A DNA stretch of 32,827 nt, from IMG/VR virus record IMGVR_UViG_3300031857_000798, positions 1 through 32,827 of that record; one strand, 5' to 3'. Within the stretch, counting starts at the first letter, position 1. Each line of letters starts with the position of its first letter. This stretch comes from a virus. This document shows positions 23,275 to 30,145 of this stretch, piece by piece. Below the pieces are notes generated by a model, which searched no databases, was not told the DNA's origin, and was given only the letters and a program-made list of their open reading frames with translations. The position numbers were made by a program, and so were the translations under genes.

Positions 23275-23767
23275 TTTGGATCACCTCAACCCAAGAAGTT
23301 GTAGCTTCGTCCCAGCTATATTTTTTGCCGTCATTAGGCATGGGGGTTGGCGCTTCCCATCGACCGGTAGTTTCGTTTTTAACCCAACTTGGATACGGTG
23401 ATGGATAAGGAATTTCCACCCAAGCGGTTGTCGCTTCGTCCCAGCGGTACTGTTTGTTGTCTGTCGGATACGCTACCGGAGCAATCCATTGGCAAGTAAC
23501 CTCGTCTAGAACCCAGCTTGGGTAGGGTGTTGGCGGAACAAACGCATCCAGCGTAGGGTTGTATTGGAAACCAATCCCCGCATAATTTTTACGGATGTTG
23601 CCGTTGTAACTTGTTTGCCTCCAGCGCGTACCGGGGAACAATGATTGACAAAAGGCAATTCCAACAGATTCGGATTCATTTCCGTTGTCGCCTAAGCATT
23701 CATTGTTATGTACCACAATAACTTGCAGTACTACATTGTTGTCATCAAGTTGTGCAAAATGTGCCAT
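23258..23767 (-). CDS. tryptophan-rich repeat phage protein
   Basis: ATG at 23767 follows AAGGTGACAC. The 169-residue protein starts MAHFAQLDDNNVVLQVIVVH and has a conserved-looking core with GIAFCQSLFPGTRWRQTSYN and NIRKNYAGIGFQYNP. Two 43-residue repeats follow from about residue 81. Each has the layout PYPSWV...W.AP...P.D.K.Y.WDEATT.WVE. I recognise this type as recurrent in aquatic phages, including cyanophages, with no assigned function. The Trp/Tyr/Pro repeats suggest a surface-exposed binding module on a fibre or particle. It lies between the glycine-rich fibres and the lysis cassette. Confidence 0.85.
   Translation of the reverse strand: MAHFAQLDDNNVVLQVIVVHNNECLGDNGNESESVGIAFCQSLFPGTRWRQTSYNGNIRKNYAGIGFQYNPTLDAFVPPTPYPSWVLDEVTCQWIAPVAYPTDNKQYRWDEATTAWVEIPYPSPYPSWVKNETTGRWEAPTPMPNDGKKYSWDEATTSWVEVIQNVGLG
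23270..23527 (-). repeat. two 43-residue Trp-rich repeats
   Basis: Coding repeats of 129 bases start at 23527 and 23398. Both encode PYPSWV at the start and YxWDEATTxWVE at the end, with a W-x-AP and a P-x-D in between. They are degenerate at the DNA level. Confidence 0.8.
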
Positions 23768-23775
23768 GTGTCACC

Positions 23776-24936
23776 TTAGAAAGTAATTGAGCCGGAGCTA
23801 TTCCATTGATAAATGCGATAGCCCCCCGCAACGGTAATTGTAGGAGAACCGGTTGTACTTGTCGCGGCTTGGAACGTATCTGCGTAGCGAATAATAACAA
23901 CGCCCGAGCCACCATTACCGCCCCTATACTGAACAGCGCAGCCGCCACCACCACCGCCAGTGTTGTCGGTTCCGTATTGGGCATTACCGGGGAAGTTTTC
24001 AGCGTTTCGACCAAAGCCACCACCACCTAAACCTCCGGGGATTGGATCGCCCTGTCCAAGTTGTGTACCACCGCCGCCGCCCGCATAGTAAGTAGCTGTT
24101 CCAGTAATAGAAGACTCTAGGCCATTACCTCCTCGGTAACCTACAGTGTTACCCGCCTGCCCAGCACCGCCACCTCCACCTCCAGAGCCGCCTCCATTAC
24201 TGCCTTGCGATGGACTTGTTGATGGGGTATTACCAGCGCCACCACCGCCTCCATCACGTCCACCGCCACCGCCACTGCCACCAGAGCCGCCACTGCCTTG
24301 GTAAGTTCCGCCAAATCCTCCGCCATTAGAAGTGATGCTTGAAAATACAGAATTTGATCCGGTTGAGCCTTGACCTGTGCTGGAGCCAGTACCCCCGCCG
24401 CCCACAGTTACAGTAATAGAAACGCCAGCAGAAACGGCAAAACCTGTTGCAGTTCTATAGCCGCCCGCCCCGCCACCGCCACCGTTGTAGTGACCAGTAC
24501 CTTGTGAATTATTTGCGCTACCACCGCCACCGCCACCGGCTACAACCAAATACTCGACTGTCGATGTAATAGCAGGGGCCACTGGAGTTACGCTATTTGA
24601 TGCTGCGCTTGCAGGGCCAGTACCTTGTGTGTTGGTAGCCCGTACAGTAAAAGTATATGCCGTGCCGTTGGACAGTCCAGTTACTACAAGAGGAGAAGAC
24701 GCCCCACTAGCCGTTAAACCGCCGGGGGAGGATGTTACGGTGTAGCCCGTAATTGCACTAGAGCCAACATAAGTAGGCGCAGTAAAAGTAACAGACGCTT
24801 GCGCATTACCGCCAGTGGCAGTACCAATTGTAGGCGCTCCGGGGAACTGCGGCCAGTTGCTACCTTGAATAGCTCGCTTGACCTTTTTTACAGTCCATAG
24901 GCCATTGGCGTTTGTTGGTGATGGGAATTGAGCCAT
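23776..24936 (-). CDS. Fn3 plus glycine-rich tail fibre protein
   Basis: ATG at 24936 begins two bases after the stop of the oxygenase gene, with no clear ribosome binding site, so translation is probably coupled. The 386-residue protein has an N-terminal tag (MAQFPSPTNANGLW...GSNWP, about 1-29), one fibronectin type III domain (about 32-118: PGAPTIGTATGG, SAITGYTVTSSPGG, GLSNGTAYTFTV), and a glycine-rich domain (about 125-340) opening with VEYLVVAGGGGGG. It closes with GVVIIRYADTF and GGYRIYQWNSSGSITF. Glycine-rich domains of this sort occur at the receptor-binding tips or shafts of phage fibres (for example long-tail-fibre adhesins), where runs of glycine form polyglycine II sandwiches. It should be an extracellular adhesin part. 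Confidence 0.87.
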   Translation of the reverse strand: MAQFPSPTNANGLWTVKKVKRAIQGSNWPQFPGAPTIGTATGGNAQASVTFTAPTYVGSSAITGYTVTSSPGGLTASGASSPLVVTGLSNGTAYTFTVRATNTQGTGPASAASNSVTPVAPAITSTVEYLVVAGGGGGGSANNSQGTGHYNGGGGGAGGYRTATGFAVSAGVSITVTVGGGGTGSSTGQGSTGSNSVFSSITSNGGGFGGTYQGSGGSGGSGGGGGRDGGGGGAGNTPSTSPSQGSNGGGSGGGGGGAGQAGNTVGYRGGNGLESSITGTATYYAGGGGGTQLGQGDPIPGGLGGGGFGRNAENFPGNAQYGTDNTGGGGGGCAVQYRGGNGGSGVVIIRYADTFQAATSTTGSPTITVAGGYRIYQWNSSGSITF

Positions 24937-24938
24937 GG

Positions 24939-25514
24939 TTAACTGTACCGAACGTTAAAAGACAAGCTAATTCGCTCTTGAGTCGTTGGAATTGTACGGT
25001 GCATCAAGTGGCTTGGAAATATAAAACATCTACCAGTTACCGTTTCATACTCAAGATTGTGGCAATTCTGCGGTGTTAGCTCTGTATGTTTTGGGTAAGA
25101 CGGTTGAAAAAAGTGCCAAGGCGCTTGAGTAATAAAATCTTTGACCCCGTGTGCTTTGAGATACACACAGCCAGACAATACGCTATCTTCATGCGTATGC
25201 AAATCTTGATAGCCGTTAGTTTGATATTCGTTTAGCCAAGAGCCGCTGAACATCAAGTTATTTTTGTTAATCTTTGCAAAGTCACAGTACGTTGCAACGC
25301 ATTCAATTACAAACGTTTTAAGCTGTGCAAACTCTGGCAGTTCTAACACGGTACCAAATGTTCGCACGGTGCTATTACATGGGCTATAAAACGGGTTGTC
25401 GCCATGCGTTTTTAAAATCTGTTTTGCGCAGTCAATAAGCTCAGGTGTGATTAAGCCGTCAGAATCTCGTTCTAACATTGGCACGGGGAACACATAAGAA
25501 CATTTTGCAGTCAC
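24939..25514 (-). CDS. 2OG-Fe(II) oxygenase
   Basis: The start is GTG at 25514, overlapping the stop of the upstream fibre gene as GTGA. The 191-residue protein fits the short phage 2-oxoglutarate/Fe(II)-dependent dioxygenase family. A double-stranded beta-helix core carries DLHTHEDSVLSGCVYL (His106/His108 and Asp110 as HxD-type iron ligands), the distal FIFPSHLMHRTIP (His172), and ERISLSFNVRYS, where Arg181 should bind 2-oxoglutarate. Members hydroxylate proteins, small molecules or nucleic acids; the substrate here is unknown. The nested position between two fibre genes sharing an N-terminal tag is unusual and suggests a virion protein, or a step late in infection, as target. I am confident of the family and not of the substrate. 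Confidence 0.88.
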   Translation of the reverse strand: MTAKCSYVFPVPMLERDSDGLITPELIDCAKQILKTHGDNPFYSPCNSTVRTFGTVLELPEFAQLKTFVIECVATYCDFAKINKNNLMFSGSWLNEYQTNGYQDLHTHEDSVLSGCVYLKAHGVKDFITQAPWHFFQPSYPKHTELTPQNCHNLEYETVTGRCFIFPSHLMHRTIPTTQERISLSFNVRYS

Positions 25515-26728
25515 GATAGATATATCCTTCCGGTAACTCCTGTACCACCGCCCGCAGAACCGCCATTACCCGCAGTGCCACGGTTGGCATCACTTGAATT
25601 ACCTACTGTACCCGTAGACGCATTGCCGCTGTATAGTGTTCCGGATGTAACAACTGAGCCGTTAACGTAGCCAGAACCGCCGCCACCACCAAAACCACCA
25701 GCGTCACCGCCACCTTCACCGCCGCCAAAATAACCCGCGCCGCCACCCCCAGAACCGGCATCACCACCGTTGAACGTACCAACACCGCCCGTTCCAAACC
25801 CAGTACCGCCTGTTGTATATGCTGATCCAGTATTACCGCCGCCACCATTACGACCAGAACCTGAAGCGCCAGTACGACGACCACCATTACCACCAGCGCC
25901 AGCAGCGCTTTGAGTACCACCAAAACCACCGCCTCCGGGAGCAGTCTCACCCGTAGTACCACCACCGCCGCCACCATATCTACCTGATCCACCCTCAGCG
26001 TTACCGCCACCGCCACCGCCAACCATAATTGGTGTAGAGCCAGAAGTAAATTGAATGCCCGAACCCGCACCGCCAGCACTAGCTGCACGGCTAACCGAAG
26101 TGCCTTGACCGCCCGTACCAACAATCAGTTGATATGAGGTTCCGTTAGTCATTGCAATCGTGCCCGTGGCCGCACCAGCGGGGCCGCCGGAAGTTGTCAT
26201 ACCGCCACCGCCCGCACCCCAAACTTTTGCAGATACGTTATAACTTGATGTAGGGACAATAGTCCATGTACCGCCAGAACCGAGATTAAGCGCTCCGTCA
26301 CTCTCTAGTGTCCACGTACTCTTACCAGATACCGCAGGGGATATTGTAAAAGCTCTAACCGATGCGGGAGTAACGCTGTTAGATGCAGCACTTTCCGCAC
26401 CATAACCAATAGCATTTTGTGCCGCCACTGTAAATGTGTAGGCGGTGCCGTTTGTCAAACCTGTAATTGTGATGGGAGATGACGCGCCTGTTGCAGTAAT
26501 ACCGCCGGGTGAAGAGGTAACTCTGTAACCTGTAATTGCGGAACCGCCATCACTGGCTGGCGCTGTAAATGTTACCGATGCAGAAGCACTAGCGCCAGTA
26601 GCCGTGCCAATTGTTGGCGCTCCGGGAACAGTAGCCGTTACAGGCCAATTATCGCCAGCTTCCGCACGATAGACATCCGTCATGTTCCAGACGTCTGATG
26701 CACTAGAGGTGGATGGAAATGTTGCCAT
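25511..26728 (-). CDS. Fn3 plus glycine-rich tail fibre protein (paralogue)
   Basis: The 405-residue product has the same N-terminal tag as its neighbours (MATFPSTSSASDVW...GDNWP), then a fibronectin type III domain (about 34-121, near-identical in layout to that of the 386-residue fibre), a short beta region (TWTLESDGALNLGSGGTWTI) and a glycine-rich domain (about 170-400). Unlike the other glycine-rich fibres it lacks the IRYADT...GGYRIY C-terminal block and ends GGGTGVTGRIYLS. The ATG at 26728 lies two bases after the stop of the upstream gene with no ribosome binding site. Likely an extracellular adhesin or fibre tip; the different end may mean a different receptor or partner. Confidence 0.87.
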   Translation of the reverse strand: MATFPSTSSASDVWNMTDVYRAEAGDNWPVTATVPGAPTIGTATGASASASVTFTAPASDGGSAITGYRVTSSPGGITATGASSPITITGLTNGTAYTFTVAAQNAIGYGAESAASNSVTPASVRAFTISPAVSGKSTWTLESDGALNLGSGGTWTIVPTSSYNVSAKVWGAGGGGMTTSGGPAGAATGTIAMTNGTSYQLIVGTGGQGTSVSRAASAGGAGSGIQFTSGSTPIMVGGGGGGNAEGGSGRYGGGGGGTTGETAPGGGGFGGTQSAAGAGGNGGRRTGASGSGRNGGGGNTGSAYTTGGTGFGTGGVGTFNGGDAGSGGGGAGYFGGGEGGGDAGGFGGGGGSGYVNGSVVTSGTLYSGNASTGTVGNSSDANRGTAGNGGSAGGGTGVTGRIYLS

Positions 26729-26730
26729 GA

Positions 26731-27639
26731 TTAGAACGTGATTGAGCCGGAGCTAGTCCATACATAAATACGATACCCACCAGACACTGTAATAGTAGGG
26801 CCACCTGTTGTTGAAACTGCTGCAATGTATGTGTCTGCGTAACGAATAATAACAATACCTGACCCCCCGGCTCCACCACTTCTGCCGCAAGAGTTAGTTA
26901 CACCGCCAGCGCCCCCACCCCCACCACCAGTGTTGTTTGTTCCTGCTGCACCGTTACCTGTGGAGCCGCAATCATAAGCGCCACCTGTTCCTCCGCCACC
27001 ATTACCGCCTGTAGCAGCACTGCCATCAGCCATGTGGCGTCCACCACCGCCACCACCTGCATAGTAAGTAGCAGAGCCACTAATTTCGGAATATAAACCC
27101 CCGCCCCCGTTACCCGAAGAGTTTCCGGATGCGTTTTGACCAACAACAGAAGCGCCGCCCCCGCCGCCGCCAGTATTAGAGTTACCGCCTGTACCACCGG
27201 CATTTCCTTGACCCGATACCCCTGCACTTCCCGCCGCACCCGTAGCGCCACCGCCACCAGAACCACCAGAACTACCACTAGAGCCGTTGTATCCACCGTA
27301 ACCACCACCAGTAGAAGTGATAGAAGAAAAAACTGAATTAGAACCAGCGGTAGGCAAGGTGCTTTGATTACCGCCTCCTGTACCACCACCGCCAACAGTA
27401 ACAGTAATTGCTGAACCGGAAGAAACCGCAAAACCTGTAGCCGTTCTACAACCCCCAGCACCGCCGCCACCACCCCCCGCCCATTGACCGCCCCCACCGC
27501 CACCAGCAACTACAAGGTATTCAACGGTTGGTGTAACTAGCGGCGGAGGTACAGGCCAGTTATCGCCCATTTCGGCGTCGCGCACATCCATGAGGTTCCA
27601 ACGCCCATAGGCGCTGCTAGGGGATGGAAAATCCGCCAT
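26731..27639 (-). CDS. glycine-rich tail fibre protein (short paralogue without Fn3)
   Basis: The 302-residue protein starts with the shared tag (MADFPSPSSAYGRWNLMDV, GDNWP) and passes directly, without Fn3, into the glycine-rich domain opening VEYLVVAGGGGGG (about 38). The C-terminal block (IVIIRYADTY, GGYRIYVWTSSGSITF) closely matches that of the 386-residue fibre. The start codon overlaps the stop of the upstream gene by one base (TGATG). It is likely a fibre or fibre-tip subunit related by duplication to the two Fn3-bearing genes. Its glycine codons are read as long valine/leucine frames on the same strand, which are artefacts. Confidence 0.86.
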   Translation of the reverse strand: MADFPSPSSAYGRWNLMDVRDAEMGDNWPVPPPLVTPTVEYLVVAGGGGGGQWAGGGGGGAGGCRTATGFAVSSGSAITVTVGGGGTGGGNQSTLPTAGSNSVFSSITSTGGGYGGYNGSSGSSGGSGGGGATGAAGSAGVSGQGNAGGTGGNSNTGGGGGGASVVGQNASGNSSGNGGGGLYSEISGSATYYAGGGGGGRHMADGSAATGGNGGGGTGGAYDCGSTGNGAAGTNNTGGGGGGAGGVTNSCGRSGGAGGSGIVIIRYADTYIAAVSTTGGPTITVSGGYRIYVWTSSGSITF

Positions 27640-27992
27640 CAGCTAATGTCCTCGTATGAACACACGCCTTCAAGGTAGCTGTTAACGCTGGCTGTTAAAC
27701 GCAAGGTATCGCCTTCTTCTAAGTAAATACGACTTGAAATAATATCAAGCGTAGCCCCCGCAGGCACGGTCATTAGGTACGCAAGATCGTACGCAACCGA
27801 AGACCGAAAAATATCTATGGTTACGGTCGCATTGTTGGTGCCGTTAACGTTTGTGATAAGAAGCTGGTCTATCTTCAGAACCTTACCGCTGGCGGCAGAG
27901 TTAGTGACAATAGCCGTAGCTGCTGTCGTAATTGCCAACACAGCGGTTTTACCGAGGATTGTTGTTGGTGCGATGATATTAGGTGCTGCCAT
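27639..27992 (-). CDS. small beta-rich tail-associated protein
   Basis: ATG at 27992 follows GAGGTAAATC. The 117-residue product is almost all beta strand: ILGKTAVLAITTAATAIVTN, KVLKIDQLLITNVNGTNNAT, VTIDIFRSSVAYDLAYLM, LDIISSRIYLEEGDTLRLTA, then a C-terminal YLEGVCSYEDIS. This pattern is recurrent among small phage proteins encoded near tail fibres, where they may be decoration or fibre-connector proteins. No enzymatic motif. Located between two glycine-rich fibres and coupled to the next by a 1-base overlap. Confidence 0.82.
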   Translation of the reverse strand: MAAPNIIAPTTILGKTAVLAITTAATAIVTNSAASGKVLKIDQLLITNVNGTNNATVTIDIFRSSVAYDLAYLMTVPAGATLDIISSRIYLEEGDTLRLTASVNSYLEGVCSYEDIS

Positions 27993-28000
27993 GATTTACC

Positions 28001-28873
28001 TCAAAATTCTATTGAACCTGAACCCGTAAAACGGTATGTGCGGTATCCGCCTGAAACTGTGACTGTTGGAGAACCTGTCGTGGTAGCTGCAGCAAAAGTG
28101 TCAGGGTATTTAATGACAACTACGCCGGAACCACCGATACCGCCGTCACTTCCACCGCTATTACCAGCAGCGCCCCCGCCAGCGCCAGAACCGCTATTAG
28201 CAGCCCCGTTAGCGCCTTGGTAATTACCAGAAGTTCCCGTACCACCTTCACCGGAACCAGCAGAAGCGCTGCCTGATCCACCAGCACCGCCAGCACCGCC
28301 ACCACCGCCTCCGCCAGCGGCATACCTATTTCCATCAAACCCTAGAGTACCGTTGGTTGAACTGCCACCGCCAGTGCCGCTACCATTTTCACCAATAGAA
28401 TTAGAGTTGCCGCCACCGCCACCGCCCCCATTGTCTGGGGCGCTTGTAAAACCACCGTTACCGCCAGCGTAACCTTCAACGGGAGAGTAGCCCCCCTCAT
28501 TACCCGGCCCCCCCGTGCCGTCTATACGTCCACCACCACCGCCACCAGAACCGCCGTAACGACCATTATTACCCGGGTCACCGCCGTACCCACCACCCGT
28601 GGCCGAAATGGTAGTTATAGCCGCAAAACTGGAAGCACTACCCGCGCTAAAACTACGTTCTCCACCCGCGCCAACAGTTACAGTGTAAGAGTCGCCCGGA
28701 TTTACAGCAAGTGAACTGCCGGTTCTGTATCCCCCAGCCCCACCGCCGCCACCACCGCCGTTGATGTTATCGCCAGCACCGCCGCCGCCTCCGCCAGCAA
28801 CAACAATATATTGGACAGACGTTAGCCCAGTAACTCTAGGCTTTAGACCTAGCATCATCTGGATACCGCTCAC
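28001..28873 (-). CDS. glycine-rich tail fibre protein
   Basis: The start is GTG at 28873, overlapping the stop of the upstream fibre gene (GTGA), with AGGA upstream; ATG codons lie shortly downstream at about 28858. The 290-residue product has a short leader (SGIQMMLGLKPRVTGL) in place of the FPS...NWP tag, then VQYIVVAGGGGGG and a glycine-rich domain (about 22-245). The end (GVVVIKYPDTFAAAT, GGYRTYRFTGSGSIEF) is the divergent form of the C-terminal block in the other fibres. Its unit differs from the tagged paralogues, so it may attach to the particle through another partner. A receptor-contact role is inferred from the domain type. Confidence 0.84.
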   Translation of the reverse strand: MSGIQMMLGLKPRVTGLTSVQYIVVAGGGGGGAGDNINGGGGGGGAGGYRTGSSLAVNPGDSYTVTVGAGGERSFSAGSASSFAAITTISATGGGYGGDPGNNGRYGGSGGGGGGRIDGTGGPGNEGGYSPVEGYAGGNGGFTSAPDNGGGGGGGNSNSIGENGSGTGGGSSTNGTLGFDGNRYAAGGGGGGGAGGAGGSGSASAGSGEGGTGTSGNYQGANGAANSGSGAGGGAAGNSGGSDGGIGGSGVVVIKYPDTFAAATTTGSPTVTVSGGYRTYRFTGSGSIEF

Positions 28874-30135
28874 GATACGTTTCCTGAGACAACGCAGACT
28901 GTACTGCTGATAAACAAAATGGTTGCTACGCCTCGGGTGGCTAAAGCAAGTGATGCGTTAGAACTATTAGTGCCAGCAATATAAGCGGTGGTAGTGTTAC
29001 AAGTAATCGTAATGTTGCCAGCGGTGTTGTTAAAAATACTAATGGCGTCGCCTTCTGCAAACGTTGAATTGGGAATTACGATGGAGCCGCCTGTACTGAC
29101 TTGCACGTATTTGCCTACATCAGCGGTAGTCAACGTATACGAACTTGTCTTTGTGCCAACGGGTGGAATGCTTCTAAAGCCAACAGCATTTGTGCCGTCC
29201 ACGGTACAGCTAGACAACGTACCGGATGAAGGGGTGCCAAGGACAGGCGTTACAAACGTGGGTGATGTGGCCAAAGCCAATACCGTTCCCGTGCCAGTGG
29301 TTGTGTAGCTTGTACCCCAAGCAGAGCCGGTTGAATTAGCAATACCTGCGCCTGGATAAACCTGCGCGGAACTAGAGGCATTGATCGTTTGATTAGGCCA
29401 TGAGCCACTCACTGTAACGTTAGTTCCAGCCACGATTGCTGGCGTCGCCGTACCCGTACCACCGTTTGCAATGGGCAGAAGTCCAGTTACACCAGTAGAC
29501 AGTGGCAAGCCGGTCAAATTCGTAGCTGTGCCGCTTGAAGGCGTTCCAAGAGCACCGCCCGGAGCCACATAGTCTGTACCCGCAGTGGCCGCTGAGATCG
29601 CGGTTCCGTTACCTTTGAGCACACCTGTGATGCTGGTAGAAACCGTGATGGCGGGGGTTGTGGTTGCTGTGGCCACCGTACCTGCAAAACCATTAGCTGA
29701 TGCTACGCTGACAGAAGTTACCGTACCATTTGAAGTAGACGAGGCCACCTTAACAAAATCAGAATCGCTCCAAGCAACAACGCATTTCTCTCCAGAAACA
29801 ATTGTGACGCCTGCTGTTGGTCCTACGCCGCGAAACACAATGGAGCCAGTTCCAGCATTGATGACTACGTAGGTTTTGCTTTTAGCTGGGGCTGTGACGT
29901 TTCTAGTACTTGCGCCATTACTTGCCGTCCAGCGAATAATCGCCTGCCGTGCTTGGTTTGCTACGTAGTCGGTGGAAGTTAGCGTGACATCTGCGTCAGC
30001 ACTAAGTGTGGTAACCCCAGCAACAGCCGAATCTAACAAAGATGTAATGGAGTCGTTAACGGTGTCGCCCCATGTACCAGACAGGTCGCCCTGTACGGGT
30101 AGCGCAAGGCCAAGAAGTGCGGTAGGTGAAGTCAT
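28870..30135 (-). CDS. tail fibre protein
   Basis: ATG at 30135 follows GGAGAAACA. The 421-residue protein has an N-terminus (LLGLALPVQGDLSGTWGDTV, NDSITSLLDSAVAG) typical of phage fibre base regions, a Thr/Ser/Ala/Gly-rich shaft with the recurrent fibre motif GTATNLTGLPLSTGVTGLLP then IANGGTGTATPA, two copies of a TPSFVTPVLGTPSSGT-like unit, and a C-terminal beta domain (YTLTTADVGKYVQVSTGGSI, ISIFNNTAGNITITCN). Such shafts are usually trimeric beta-helices. It probably forms part of a host-recognition fibre together with the 829-residue protein upstream. Confidence 0.87.
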   Translation of the reverse strand: MTSPTALLGLALPVQGDLSGTWGDTVNDSITSLLDSAVAGVTTLSADADVTLTSTDYVANQARQAIIRWTASNGASTRNVTAPAKSKTYVVINAGTGSIVFRGVGPTAGVTIVSGEKCVVAWSDSDFVKVASSTSNGTVTSVSVASANGFAGTVATATTTPAITVSTSITGVLKGNGTAISAATAGTDYVAPGGALGTPSSGTATNLTGLPLSTGVTGLLPIANGGTGTATPAIVAGTNVTVSGSWPNQTINASSSAQVYPGAGIANSTGSAWGTSYTTTGTGTVLALATSPTFVTPVLGTPSSGTLSSCTVDGTNAVGFRSIPPVGTKTSSYTLTTADVGKYVQVSTGGSIVIPNSTFAEGDAISIFNNTAGNITITCNTTTAYIAGTNSSNASLALATRGVATILFISSTVCVVSGNVS

Positions 30136-30145
30136 TGTTTCTCCA

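Noticed and set aside
25603-26124. Long same-strand frame rich in Val/Leu/Ala inside the glycine-rich fibre gene
   Set aside because: Glycine codons GGT/GGC read one base out give GTG/TGG/GCG series, so long open frames of Val/Leu/Ala arise automatically. The same holds for 26898-27509 and 24141-24326.
23776-28873. Short repeated GGN tracts suggesting a CRISPR array or DNA satellite
   Set aside because: Units are irregular, in frame and encode glycine-rich protein; there are no constant-length spacers or palindromic repeats.
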